Positions 1-9,087 of a stretch of DNA of 64,000 bases are shown here, piece by piece. Both the position numbers and the translations under genes were made by a program. Below the pieces are notes generated by a model. That model searched no databases. It was not told the DNA's origin and worked only from the letters and a program-made list of their open reading frames with translations. Position 1 is the first letter of the stretch; the number at the start of each line of letters is the position of its first letter. Origin of the DNA: Pseudopedobacter alpinus (GTDB lineage: Bacteria > Bacteroidota > Bacteroidia > Sphingobacteriales > Sphingobacteriaceae); contig NZ_JBHULV010000044.1 in NCBI RefSeq assembly GCF_042684645.1, forward strand, positions 1-64,000, read 5' to 3'.

Positions 1-120
1 TTTCGCAACTCAAAATTAGAATTATACAGGCCTTTTTTGTATATTATTTGTTCGGACAGTTATGATTTTGAATATTTTAAAAGTGATTTATTTAATTTTA
101 AATTCCATGGAATGAGCTAA
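1..120 (+). CDS. Possible C-terminal end of a gene entering from the left edge
   Basis: Frame 1 on the plus strand is open from the first base to a TAA at 118-120 and would encode about 39 residues rich in Phe, Tyr, Asp and Ser. It ends 23 bases inside the 3' end of the convergent minus-strand gene, so the two would share a tail-to-tail overlap. The piece is too short to assign to a family, and an open frame of this length can occur by chance in AT-rich DNA. Confidence 0.3.
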   Translation, partial: FRNSKLELYRPFLYIICSDSYDFEYFKSDLFNFKFHGMS

Positions 121-661
121 TTTCTTTTACTTTACGTTTCTCGTTTTTATTTATGTAAGATGTACCATCACTATATAATTCAATTTGATATGAACCATCA
201 TTAAAATAAAAATTATTCTTTCTTAAAGCAGTAATTACAGTAACCTCATATTTGTGCATAGATAAATAATGATATTCGACTACTATATTTAAATCTTCAA
301 TATCATGATCATTAAAGTGTTGTGTTAATGTGATTCTAGATTTGAATCCCTCATCAAAATTTATGAATGCAAAACCTCTAATTTTTAAAGCGTAATAAAT
401 AAGGTGTTTTGTCGCTTTCAAAAGTGTTGCTTCAATGAACTCATAACCGATCCCATCACGTTTGCCATTTTCATCACCTATTTGATTTCGCAGATAATAG
501 TGTTTATCGCAATATATTTCTATCTCAAGTTCTTCTTTTGTCGATTGTATTTTTCTTGCATTTTCAGAACTTTTATTTTTGATAAATGCTTCTATATCAA
601 GAATTATATCCCCTTGTTTTTCCGCAGCATTTATTCTCTTTCTTTTTCTTTTACTTTCCAC
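98..661 (-). CDS. Hypothetical protein, 187 aa
   Basis: I do not recognise this protein. It starts at a GTG (no ATG occurs near the N-terminus), begins with a very basic stretch (KRKRKR at residues 4-9) that could bind nucleic acid, and is otherwise a soluble mixed alpha/beta sequence. The C-terminal half alternates aromatic and charged residues, as beta strands do. There is no signal peptide or membrane segment. It lies alone in an AT-rich accessory stretch, convergent with a possible partial gene at the window edge. The long uninterrupted frame supports a real gene; its function is unknown. Confidence 0.55.
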   Translation of the reverse strand: MESKRKRKRINAAEKQGDIILDIEAFIKNKSSENARKIQSTKEELEIEIYCDKHYYLRNQIGDENGKRDGIGYEFIEATLLKATKHLIYYALKIRGFAFINFDEGFKSRITLTQHFNDHDIEDLNIVVEYHYLSMHKYEVTVITALRKNNFYFNDGSYQIELYSDGTSYINKNEKRKVKEISSFHGI

Positions 662-978
662 AATTAATAATCAAGTCAATAAAAATAAGCTTACTTAATT
701 ATTCCAACTTATTTCAAAAGTAAATATAAAAATTATTAACATTAATCATCTTTACAAGCTCTAATTTGAGATATGTTGCATGATACTGACTATTTCAACT
801 ATTTAAGAATTAAATTTGCTTATATATGAAAGTCAAGGTGAAAAATCCTATACTATAACTGAAACGATGCATTATGGCGTAGACTTTTTAAACTGAAGAG
901 CAAAAGCCCTTTAATAGAAAATGAAAATAATTTTACGTATAATCTAATATAGATTTTTTACATTAGATTTTTGCTACT

Positions 979-1002
979 AAGGAGTAGGAAACTCCTTTTT
1001 AT
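979..1002 (+). terminator. Hairpin with T-tract, orphan terminator
   Basis: A 7-bp perfect stem (aaggagt / actcctt) with a 5-base loop is followed directly by a T-run on the plus strand. No intact plus-strand gene lies upstream, so it may have belonged to a gene since lost from this stretch. Confidence 0.4.
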
Positions 1003-1162
1003 TAATTAATCCGAAGTGACGCTGCGCTGAACACTCTGGTCAGTTGGGTTCTATTTACTGGTTCAATAAATAGGAAAATTCAAAATCCTGTGAATGATGG
1101 TAAAGTAAAGGATGAATTAGTTGATTATACTTTAGGTTTACTGAATTGATTTAACAAAGATT

Positions 1163-1273
1163 GATTTAAAAAATTCAGAAACAGGTAAATCTGCAATCTT
1201 TAATTTGTCATATAAAGAATAAGCATTTGACAAAAATTATAATGATGAACCACTCAACACCAATATCTTTTAA
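1163..1273 (+). pseudogene. Decayed ORF remnant
   Basis: Starting at 1163 the frame reads 19 residues of ordinary composition (DLKNSETGKSAIFNLSYKE), a TAA, then 16 further residues and a second TAA at 1271-1273. Just upstream, in another frame, a similar run (about 1090-1155) ends in TGA stops. This looks like the tail of a gene broken by frameshifts and nonsense changes. No family is recognisable, and chance cannot be excluded at this length. Confidence 0.22.
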
Positions 1274-1300
1274 GAATAATTTTTTCAGACTAGTTCTTCT

Positions 1301-2539
1301 ATGATTTTTTCTCATACAAATCTAAAACAAAAATTCACTAAACTACTTCTGTACAAATACTTTAATCTAGGTAAAGACTACTTAGTGCCTTTCGGGCCTA
1401 ATAATCAACTTGGTAGCATCATGATTTCTGTTCCTGTTCTTCCACTTTGGTCTCGGTTGTCAAATAGAGAAAAAATTAAGGCCATTTTAAAAAGTAAATG
1501 GTTGCCTGAAAACGAAGTTGTCTTGCAAATGGCAGAGGAAATAATAATTCGTGATATTTTTGGAACAAAAGAGGATTTTGGTGATATTTTGTATAAAATA
1601 AACCTACTCAACAATCATCGGGTCTGGAATTTTGATAAATTATCATTAAAAGATAAGGAGAAAATTAAAGCTTTGCAGGGGCTTCGCATCGCATCGGGTA
1701 TTAAACATCGAGATGTAACAAGTGATTATCTACGTTTAAAATTATTGTCTTATGAGCCATTAATTTGTACTTTGACAATCCCAATGATTTTCCACATACC
1801 TGTTATTTCCATTCGGTTTTATTTAGAATTGCAGGAAAATTATATTTTCAATTCTATCCGTCTATCTGGTCATCCTCTGGCTGATGATATTATTGATTAT
1901 CTCTATGAAACAGAATCTATACAGATAAAGGTTGCAATGTCATTTCACAATTTAATTATTTTGATTGATGAAATTAAAAACAGCAAAAAAGATAGTCAGT
2001 TACTTTTGGAGGAAATTGATGCTATGAGTATTTGTGATGGCATTGTTAATTATTTAAAAGCCTCTATTGAAAAAACAATGATATTATTGGCCTTGATTTT
2101 TGAAATAAAAGGATTAGGAGATTTAAGAACTCATAGTCAAAAATTGAATAAATTAGAAAAGGGACTGCCAGAGAAGGCTAAGAACCAATTTTATTTCGAA
2201 TTTCTTTGGCAACAGATTCAATCTGTTAGATTAGAACAATTAAATAATATAAGATCAGGCATTAATCATAAAAAAGGAAATTCAAAGTTGCAAGTTCATT
2301 CTTTTGTCGGAAAGACTATGGAGGATGGGCCATTTTTGGTCATGTTTCAAGATTTAATGGAACAACACCGTAAAAATACACTCATACTTTTGGCAACTTT
2401 GGCATTAATGGCAGACGATTTAATGTTTCGATTGCCATTTGATGAAGATAACCAGCCTTTTATAGATGAATTATATAAAATCGGAAAAACCGTATTTGAG
2501 GAGCTAAAGTTGAAAAATGAGGGATTAGAAATTATTTAG
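1301..2539 (+). CDS. Hypothetical protein, 412 aa, possible HEPN-like C-terminal region
   Basis: I do not recognise the family. The protein is soluble and strongly helical over its second half, with no signal peptide; the ATG at 1301 is preceded by AT-rich DNA. Around residues 318-323 lies NNIRSGINHKKG, in which Arg318 and His323 make an R-x4-H spacing between predicted helices. That is the layout of HEPN ribonuclease domains, which occur in toxins and anti-phage effectors. The match is only motif-level and such spacings arise by chance. The next gene downstream is convergent and encodes an XRE-type regulator, so this is not a classical operon-encoded toxin-antitoxin pair. A stand-alone defence or stress protein is one possibility; otherwise the function is unknown. 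Confidence 0.6.
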   Translation: MIFSHTNLKQKFTKLLLYKYFNLGKDYLVPFGPNNQLGSIMISVPVLPLWSRLSNREKIKAILKSKWLPENEVVLQMAEEIIIRDIFGTKEDFGDILYKINLLNNHRVWNFDKLSLKDKEKIKALQGLRIASGIKHRDVTSDYLRLKLLSYEPLICTLTIPMIFHIPVISIRFYLELQENYIFNSIRLSGHPLADDIIDYLYETESIQIKVAMSFHNLIILIDEIKNSKKDSQLLLEEIDAMSICDGIVNYLKASIEKTMILLALIFEIKGLGDLRTHSQKLNKLEKGLPEKAKNQFYFEFLWQQIQSVRLEQLNNIRSGINHKKGNSKLQVHSFVGKTMEDGPFLVMFQDLMEQHRKNTLILLATLALMADDLMFRLPFDEDNQPFIDELYKIGKTVFEELKLKNEGLEII

Positions 2540-2725
2540 GATGAAAAAAGAAGTTAGCATCAAAAGTTAATCTTTCAGAAAATAGAGATAAGTATAGAAT
2601 ATAAATTGATATTTATGTAGTTATAAAACTTAAATAAAAGTTCATGGGTTTTATTACAGTCCAGTTTTTTTTAAATAAAGATATTTAACCAATCAATAAA
2701 TATCACCAATCTAATTTTGACAGGT

Positions 2726-3241
2726 TTAAGATTTCTTCAAATAAACATTAGTATTCCCCTTACTCTTATGCTTCCTTGTCTCAATTAAATCAGACATTCT
2801 AATAAGTGCGTTAGTAATTGATGATCCTATAAATTCCCATCCTAATGAGTTGAAAAAAGATTGTATTTCGTGAATCTCTCTAGGTTTATTTAATAGATCA
2901 CTACTTAATAATTCATTCTTTATAGCATAAACAATTTTTGGTTTCTTAGTCAAGATGCCTAAGCAGTCTGATTTTTTATCAGTATGATATTCAATTAACC
3001 TTTCTCTAAAGTTATCTGCAATAACCATTTCTTCATTATTTATAAAAGAAGTGTCAACATTAAAAAATTCAAGAATTTTTGAAAGTGTATCGATACTGAA
3101 TTTTCCGTCACCCGCTTCTATATTTGCTATAGTTCTAATTCCAATAGTAGTAACTATCGAAAATTCAAGTTGAGTTAAACCTAACTTTTCCCTAAGCTTT
3201 TTAATATTTAACCCTATTACTGTCCTATTTAAATTACTCAT
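2726..3241 (-). CDS. XRE/Cro-type helix-turn-helix transcriptional regulator
   Basis: Residues about 8-65 form an HTH_3 domain: GLNIKKLREKLGLTQLEFS is helix 1 and the start of helix 2, and the recognition segment reads IGIRTIANIEAGD. The remaining roughly 100 residues are an unrecognised C-terminal domain, perhaps for ligand binding or dimerisation. I chose the ATG at 3241; the frame can be extended three codons to a TTG, which is less likely. The gene stands alone, convergent with the 412-residue protein, with about 560 bp of non-coding DNA upstream. Its targets are unknown; autoregulation is usual for the family. Confidence 0.8.
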   Translation of the reverse strand: MSNLNRTVIGLNIKKLREKLGLTQLEFSIVTTIGIRTIANIEAGDGKFSIDTLSKILEFFNVDTSFINNEEMVIADNFRERLIEYHTDKKSDCLGILTKKPKIVYAIKNELLSSDLLNKPREIHEIQSFFNSLGWEFIGSSITNALIRMSDLIETRKHKSKGNTNVYLKKS

Positions 3242-3362
3242 AGGAAGCAAATGGAGTTATAAATCTAATTTCATTTAATGCATTTATTTGTTTAATATGA
3301 AATTATTATTATCTTTAAACCGTTATTATTTAGGTAATTAATAAAGAGTCTTACGGCTGAAA

Positions 3363-3480
3363 TTCTGACACCGTGACGTAAGACAGCAGTTAATTCCTAC
3401 ATCTAGTTTTGATATGTATATTTGCGTATTGAAATGGATGTGGGGCCTGCTGTAATGCCGTGTCACGTAAGGTGTCAGAA
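3363..3480. repeat. Inverted repeat, 10-bp perfect arms about 100 bp apart
   Basis: The arm ttctgacacc at 3363-3372 is matched by its exact reverse complement ggtgtcagaa at 3471-3480. Next to the inner side of each arm lie related cacgtaa/gtgacgtaa segments. The interval does not code. It could be the footprint of a small mobile element or the base of a structured RNA; no target-site duplication is obvious. Confidence 0.45.
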
Positions 3481-3566
3481 ACTTTTATGCAGCCATGGTT
3501 TGTAGGCCCTACATTTATTGTAGTATTGCTTTCCAAATAATTAAGACTCGTAAATCTATACGAGCA

Positions 3567-3680
3567 ATGAAAAACAAACATCAACCAAATCAAAAGCCCT
3601 TATCCATATTAAAATGGATGTACCATTGGTGTTATGGGCAGAAGCAATTGTTTTCTTTAAAGATATCGGCTCCTGAGTAA
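3567..3680 (+). CDS. Possible 37-aa small protein
   Basis: An ATG at 3567 opens a 37-codon frame ending in TAA. It is basic at the N-terminus, followed by a Trp/Tyr/Cys-rich stretch (LKWMYHWCYGQKQLF) that is unusual for random translation of AT-rich DNA. It lies between an inverted repeat and a terminator-like hairpin, upstream of the TlpA-SusC-SusD locus. It might be a leader peptide, a small protein or a remnant; I recognise no family. Confidence 0.22.
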   Translation: MKNKHQPNQKPLSILKWMYHWCYGQKQLFSLKISAPE

Positions 3681-3750
3681 AAATACCGAGTAGGGGGCGG
3701 TGTGTCTTTTTTTAGTAATTGTTAATTTCATCGCCTCCACTCTTCATAAT

Positions 3751-3782
3751 TTAACCCGTTCGGGTTAAGGTTTTTCTTTTTT
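3751..3782 (+). terminator. Hairpin plus T-tract before the TlpA-SusC-SusD locus
   Basis: A perfect 7-bp stem (ttaaccc / gggttaa) with a gttc tetraloop is followed by a T-rich run. It sits 23 bases ahead of the ATG at 3805, so it either ends transcription from upstream or lies in the leader of the uptake operon as an attenuator. Confidence 0.5.
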
Positions 3783-3900
3783 ACACCATAATAATTTTTA
3801 GAAAATGAAGTATAATTTACATGCTATTGCCACTGCTTTGGGATTTTTTAAGCAGAAAGCGGAAGGCTTAAGGCTTAAGGCGGTTGGTCAATTAAGTAAG

Positions 3901-4400
3901 AAGCAATTAACGTGGGGATTGCCACAGCCCGCTTTACACAAGGCGGACGCTTTGGGCCTCGCAATGACGGTGGGTGGGGAGGGAGTGCGTGTTAATAGGA
4001 GTAATTCTGTTGATAACAGTATTGCTAAAAGCAATAACCATTCGTTAACGGAAAAATCCGCCTTGTTTTATGCGGTAGTGATGCAGGAGTTAAAGCACTG
4101 GCTTTGTAGCGTAAAACGCAGCGGTGGCTCTTTGTTACTTTCCAGCTATAGGGAAAGTAATAGCCTCCGCGGCAATGAGCGGGGAGATATTAGTTTACAG
4201 AAGAATTTCCAATTTAAAAACAATCGTAAATCAAGCCAAAAGCAATTAACACAGGGATTGTCACAGCCCGCTTCGCACAAGGCAGACGCTTCGGGCTTCA
4301 CAATGACAGGGTGGGGAGAGGGAGTGCAAATTAATAGGAGTAGTCCTGTAAGTAAGAAGGTTTTTAAAAGCAATAACCATTCTTTAACGGAGAATTTTGC
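3901..4400 (+). repeat. Two in-frame copies of a roughly 160-bp intergenic-type repeat
   Basis: Copy A starts at 3901 and copy B at 4240, 339 bases (113 codons) apart, so both are read in the same frame. Each begins aagcaattaac, carries a segment around gcccgctt(t/c).cacaaggc.gacgct, then (c/t)(g/a)caatgac, and ends near agcaataaccatt. The two have diverged by many substitutions without frameshift or stop. The central part resembles dispersed repeats usually found between genes. The stretch 4558-4650 adds a short-period repeat around aaagttcaaag/ggtttaaagc. Confidence 0.75.
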
Positions 4401-4516
4401 CTTAACGTGGGGTTTCCTGAGGAAATTATGGAAGACCTATCAAGAGAAGAAAAAGCATCGGGAAGAAGTGCAAAGGAGATTGTTGAGGAGGAGGGCATTA
4501 AAGAGGGCTTCGACTC

Positions 4517-4537
4517 CCTGCCTACCGGACAGGCAGG
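4517..4537. repeat. GPS-like palindrome inside the expanded N-terminal region
   Basis: The arms cctgcct and aggcagg flank a short centre containing ccgg. The same core (gcctaccggcaggc) recurs at 15304-15317 between genes. Palindromes of this GCCTGCCGGCAGGC type are dispersed in many bacterial genomes. Here the element is translated as part of the TlpA-like frame. Confidence 0.55.
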
Positions 4538-5406
4538 CGCTCAGCCTGACAAAAAGGGAAGAGGAAAGTTCAAAGTTTAAAGCTGAAAGTTCAAAGTGTA
4601 GAGTTGAAAGTGAAAGGTTTAAAGCTGTTGGAAGTGGAAGGTTTAGCGTTGCATTGCTGTTTTTGGTGATGTTGAGTTTTGGAGGGTATGGGCAAGTGAA
4701 ATCATTACAGGTAGGGGATCAGCTTCCAAAATCGGTTATAGAAACAAAAAACCAAGCTCATTTAATGCTCTTTATCAGTTCGGGCTGTAAAAACTTTAGG
4801 GCAGTATTGAAGGATCTTGACAGCTTAGGTAAAGGGGCAAAACTTCCTGTTATTGCCATTACCACAGAAAAAGCGGAAGAGATGGACCCGAAAGTGAGGG
4901 ATGCTTATGAGGGTAAAACAGGGGTAAGCTGGTTGATGGGAGATACGTATTGGAATGAATTATTTCCGCATACTATTGCCCCGCATTTGGTTTGGATTGA
5001 TGAAAAAGGGAAGGTGGTGGCTATTAGCCATGCAGAAGGAATTGATCAACAGCTATTGCTTGATTTTAAAACTGGTGATATCCCTACAGTAGCACCTAAG
5101 CAAGACATTTTAGATTTTGAAGTTGCAGAAAAACAATTGCTAGAGAAATACCCAAGACCTAAAAGCTATTATAGTTTAGTGAGTAGTTATTTACCGGGGG
5201 TTAATAGTATCAATAAGGCTATTAGAGACAGCATTGCAGGCACTATACATACCAGTATTGTCAATTTTCCTTTATTCAACTTGTATCTGATGGCTTTTAA
5301 CAGATCATTTGTTTATATCCCCAACCGCGTGGTTTTGGAAGTAAAAGACAAGGGCAATTATATAGAGCAACAATCCAATTTAGGGAAACTGGATTGGTAT
5401 AGGTAA

Positions 5407-5847
5407 TATGCTTATTGCTACGAAAGCGTATTGCCATTTAACACCCCTGACAGTGTAAGGCGTAACAAAATGCGAGATGACCTGAACGCCAGTTTAGGGA
5501 TGGACAGCCATTTGGCCTACCGCAAAGTGAATGCATGGGTATTGCAAAAAACAGGAAATATTGAACCCGCAAAGCCAGAAAGGTTGGTGAATACTTTAGC
5601 TGGGGAGCAAGCCATTAAAGAATTAAGGAATACAGGTTTAGCTTCTTTGGTTAGCTATTATAACTGGAAAGAAGGGCATATCCCTGTGTTGGATGAAACT
5701 GGATTTGGGGCTAAGGTATCCTTAAAACTAGATGTGGCTGATCTGGAAGATTTGGCAGCAGTTAATAACGCATTAGCCCCGTACCATTTGAGATTTACCA
5801 TAGCGGAGCGCAATCTGGAATTTATCATTATAAAAGAAAACCGATAA
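5407..5847 (+). pseudogene. TlpA-like protein, C-terminal part beyond the in-frame TAA
   Basis: The frame of the preceding fragment continues unbroken for 146 codons after the TAA and ends one base before the SusC start codon. Reading across the stop joins LDWYR to YAYCYESVLPFNTPDSVRR, a natural-looking continuation. The first ATG-like restart would be near 5431 (alternative codon) or 5470. The domain is the C-terminal region usual in TlpA-like partners of SusC/SusD, of unknown biochemical role. The simplest explanation is a single substitution, for example CAA to TAA, in an otherwise intact gene. Confidence 0.65.
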
Positions 5848-5848
5848 C

Positions 5849-8800
5849 ATGAAAAAAATTAGATACTTATTAGTGCTTTTGATTACCGTATTAGTAATTG
5901 TGAATGGCAAGACTGCCCAAGCGCAGCAAAATTATGTGATAAAAGGAAAGGTGGTAGATAGTTTAAATAAGGCTATTGCCGGAGCATTGATTGAGAATAG
6001 GAAACTAAACTTAAAAACTTTAAGTGATGCCAATGGGAATTTTAATTTAACAATTGGTAGAGAAAGTGCCCAATTAGCAGTAAGCTATCTTGGTTTTGAA
6101 ACCCGCGTGTTGAATTTGAGGGCACCTTATCCAAATTTATTGAATGTTGTTTTAAATGAAACCAAGCAAGCATTGCAAGAAGTGGTGGTAAGTACAGGTT
6201 ACCAAACATTAACACCGGGAAGGATGACAGGAAGTGCAGAAGTTTTGGGTGAAAGTATGTTGAACAGGAGTACTGGCGGAAATATTATTGAGCGCTTGGA
6301 AGGGATCAGTACCTCCGTATTGTTTGATAAAAGAGGCAATTCGCCTAATTTATCGGGCACCAATAACCAATTGTTGATTAGGGGTTTAACCAGTATAAAT
6401 GCAGAGAGTGAACCTTTGGTGGTGGTGGATAATTTTCCTTACAGTGGAGATATCAATAACATTAACCCCAATGATATTGAAAGTGTTTCTATTTTAAAAG
6501 ATGCAGCGGCGGCTTCTATTTGGGGTGCAAGGGCTGGTAATGGGGTGATTGTGATTACCACAAAAAAAGCAAAATATGGCCAAAAGTTGAAAGTTGGTTT
6601 TTCCCAAAACTATCAGCTTACACAAAGTCCAGATTTGTTTGCTGTGCCTCAGCTATCATCAAGCTCTTTTTTAGCAGCAGAAAGAATTTTATATGATAAT
6701 GGTTATTACAATGCTTTTTTAAACAATAGAAGGTTACTGGCAGTTACGCCAGGGGTTGAATTGTTTGTGGCAAGGGCAAATGGAACATTAAGCGAAACTG
6801 ACTATCAAAATCAGTTGGCGGCATTGGGGCAATTGGATTCAAGAAAAGATTTTGAAAAATACGTTTACAGACCTGCAACCAATCAGCAATATGCCATTAA
6901 TTTAAGTGGCGGTAATGATCAACAATCATTTATCCTATCGGCTGGTTATGACCGTTACCAACAGCATTTGAATACCAATGATGGCGAAAGGTTGACTTTG
7001 AAATTGGGGCAAAACTTTAAAGTTGGTAAAAAAATAGAGCTACAGAACAGTATTAATTTCAGTAATAATGTGGCCAATAGAAACTCGAGCAGGGGTTTAA
7101 TTGGTTACGGGCAAATTAGGCAAGGGACCAGAAGTTTATACCCTTATGCGCAACTGGCAGATGAAAATGGCAATGCTTTGGTAATTGAAAAGGATTACAA
7201 ACTAAATGCTTTGAATGCCATTACCACTGCCAACCCATTTTTGTTGGATTGGAGCTACCGCCCTCTACAGGAAATGGCTTTGGCTAATAACCAAACTAAA
7301 CGAGGCAATATTTTAATAGAGAGTGGCGCAAATTGGAGGTTGAATAAAGTATTGAAGGCTTCGGTTAAATACCAATATCAAAATGAGCGGACGAATGAGC
7401 AAGATATTTACGCACAAGAAACCTATTACGTACGTAATTTAATTAACCAATATACCCAACTAAATGGAACCAATGTACAAAGGAATATCCCACTGGGGGG
7501 TATAAATGATTTAGAGGATATCAGGTTAAATAGCCATGCGCTACGCTTTCAGCTAGATGGAGAAGGTGAAATTGCTAAAGGGCATTTTTTGAATGGCTTA
7601 TTTGGTGCAGAGCGTAGGAGTAGTGAAACCACAGGTAATGCAAACCGCCAATATGGTTATGATGGAGAAACATTGAGCAATTCCTTGGTTAATTTTAATA
7701 CTGTTTATGCGCCTTTTGGGAATTTAGCTTTTGCCGATGTTATTCCAAACCAGTTGTACAATATTGGTTTGAGAGACCGCAATGTTTCTTTATATGGGCA
7801 ATTGGGTTATGATTATGAAAGGCGGTATGTAGTTAGCTTAACAGCGAGAAAAGACGCTTCCAATTTATTTGGTGTAAACACCAACCAGAAGGGTACACCT
7901 TTATGGTCGGCAGGGTTTGCTTGGAATTTGAATGAAGAAAGTTTTTATAAATGGGAGGCCTTACCGATTTTAAAAATGCGAGTTTCTTATGGCTCAGCAG
8001 GGAATGTAAACAACTCTATCTCTGCCTTAACGGTATTGAGGTATGATAATGTGAATAGTAACATCACCAATTTACCTACCGCAGTAATTGTTAGTCCGCC
8101 TAATAGTGCTTTAAGATGGGAAAGGGTAAACACTTTAAACGTTGGATTAGATTTTAGTGCTAAGAATAATAGCGTGAGCGGGAGTTTTGATGTTTATCGC
8201 AAAAACACCAGTGATTTATTGGCATTTGAACCTATTGACCCCACCACAGGATTTGGTAATAATACCATTAATAATGCATCTACTGAGGGTAATGGCTGGG
8301 AGTTACAGCTGAATAGTATAAATATACCTGGGAAATTTAATTGGCGCACCCAAGTTTTATTAAGCTATCAAAAAACGGTTGTTAAGGAGTATCAAAATGA
8401 TTTTGTTGCTAGAAATTATGTGAGTAATGGAGGCAATATATTGCCATTAGCGGGTTATCCTGTATTTCCAATTTTTAGTTATGCTGATGGAGGTTTAGAC
8501 CCATTAACAGGCGCACCTAGAGGGTTAATTGACGGTGTTGCAAGTACAGATTACAGTGCGATTGGTTCTTCTACTGCTATCAATAGTTTGGTTTTTCATG
8601 GGTCTGCATTGCCCTTGTACAATGGGATATTTAGAAATACTTTTTCTTATGGTGCTTTTAGTTTATCAGCAAGTTTAGGCTTTAAGTTAGATTATTTCTA
8701 TAGAAGAGCATCAATAGATTATGGAAACTTGGCTACTGGTACAGGACACCCAGATTATGATTTAAGATGGCAAAATCCGGGAGATGAATTGGTGACTAAT

Positions 8801-9085
8801 GTGCCTTCATTTATTTACCCTATCAGTAATCAAAGAGATTTATTTTATGGAAATAGTGTAGGGCTTGTTGAGCGGGCAGACCATGTAAGGTTACAGGATG
8901 TTCGTTTATCATTTTCGCCGAAGAAAAGCGGTAAAAAGTGGATGCCACAGCAAACAGAAATATTTGTATTTGGAAGTAATTTGGGGATTTTGTGGCAAGC
9001 CGGTACAAAGGTTATAGACCCAGATTATGGACAGAATATAGCTGCTAGGGCTACTTATGCTGTGGGTTTGAGGATGGGGTTTTGA
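5849..9085 (+). CDS. SusC/RagA family TonB-linked outer-membrane transporter
   Basis: The product is 1078 aa, normal for the family. It has a signal peptide (residues 1-25, ending AQA), a carboxypeptidase-regulatory-like beta-sandwich (about 28-113), a TonB plug (about 120-235, with LLIRGLTSINAESEPLVVVD and the NDIESVSILKDAAAASIWGA segment) and a 22-strand barrel ending in a C-terminal Phe. It imports an oligomeric nutrient (glycan or peptide) across the outer membrane with a SusD lid and TonB energy. It starts one base after the TlpA-like frame and is followed by susD, so the three form an operon. No sigma/anti-sigma pair or hybrid two-component system lies next to it, so its regulator is not visible. 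The substrate is unknown. Unlike its two neighbours, it is intact. Confidence 0.93.
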   Translation: MKKIRYLLVLLITVLVIVNGKTAQAQQNYVIKGKVVDSLNKAIAGALIENRKLNLKTLSDANGNFNLTIGRESAQLAVSYLGFETRVLNLRAPYPNLLNVVLNETKQALQEVVVSTGYQTLTPGRMTGSAEVLGESMLNRSTGGNIIERLEGISTSVLFDKRGNSPNLSGTNNQLLIRGLTSINAESEPLVVVDNFPYSGDINNINPNDIESVSILKDAAAASIWGARAGNGVIVITTKKAKYGQKLKVGFSQNYQLTQSPDLFAVPQLSSSSFLAAERILYDNGYYNAFLNNRRLLAVTPGVELFVARANGTLSETDYQNQLAALGQLDSRKDFEKYVYRPATNQQYAINLSGGNDQQSFILSAGYDRYQQHLNTNDGERLTLKLGQNFKVGKKIELQNSINFSNNVANRNSSRGLIGYGQIRQGTRSLYPYAQLADENGNALVIEKDYKLNALNAITTANPFLLDWSYRPLQEMALANNQTKRGNILIESGANWRLNKVLKASVKYQYQNERTNEQDIYAQETYYVRNLINQYTQLNGTNVQRNIPLGGINDLEDIRLNSHALRFQLDGEGEIAKGHFLNGLFGAERRSSETTGNANRQYGYDGETLSNSLVNFNTVYAPFGNLAFADVIPNQLYNIGLRDRNVSLYGQLGYDYERRYVVSLTARKDASNLFGVNTNQKGTPLWSAGFAWNLNEESFYKWEALPILKMRVSYGSAGNVNNSISALTVLRYDNVNSNITNLPTAVIVSPPNSALRWERVNTLNVGLDFSAKNNSVSGSFDVYRKNTSDLLAFEPIDPTTGFGNNTINNASTEGNGWELQLNSINIPGKFNWRTQVLLSYQKTVVKEYQNDFVARNYVSNGGNILPLAGYPVFPIFSYADGGLDPLTGAPRGLIDGVASTDYSAIGSSTAINSLVFHGSALPLYNGIFRNTFSYGAFSLSASLGFKLDYFYRRASIDYGNLATGTGHPDYDLRWQNPGDELVTNVPSFIYPISNQRDLFYGNSVGLVERADHVRLQDVRLSFSPKKSGKKWMPQQTEIFVFGSNLGILWQAGTKVIDPDYGQNIAARATYAVGLRMGF

Positions 9086-9087
9086 GG

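Larger units (their letters stand above)
662..1300. other. 640-bp AT-rich intergenic stretch with decayed coding traces
   Basis: This stretch separates two divergent unrecognised genes. No intact ORF is present. It holds a terminator-like hairpin (979-1002) and short peptide-like runs broken by stops and frame changes between about 1090 and 1273. It reads as a relic of one or more deleted genes, together with the promoter region of the 412-residue protein downstream. Confidence 0.4.
3805..5406 (+). pseudogene. TlpA/thioredoxin-fold protein, N-terminal part, ended by an in-frame TAA
   Basis: Codons 1-533 of a frame that continues past a TAA at 5404-5406. Residues about 300-430 match the thioredoxin-fold TlpA-like proteins that accompany SusC/SusD pairs in Sphingobacteriaceae (LMLFISSGCKNF followed by a conserved APHLVWIDEKG strand). 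Only one Cys of the usual CxxC remains, as in several members of this group. The hydrophobic signal-like segment (VALLFLVMLSF) lies at residues 281-292 rather than at the N-terminus. The 280 residues before it are translations of intergenic-type repeats, including a 160-bp unit present twice in frame. No ATG lies just before the hydrophobic segment, so the true start is unclear. Either the gene has been expanded by repeats or it is decaying. The stop suggests loss of function unless it is read through. Confidence 0.7.

Noticed and set aside
3390..3593. 67-codon minus-strand frame over the inverted repeat
   Set aside because: It crosses repeat DNA, has no recognisable domain and overlaps the better plus-strand small ORF candidate.
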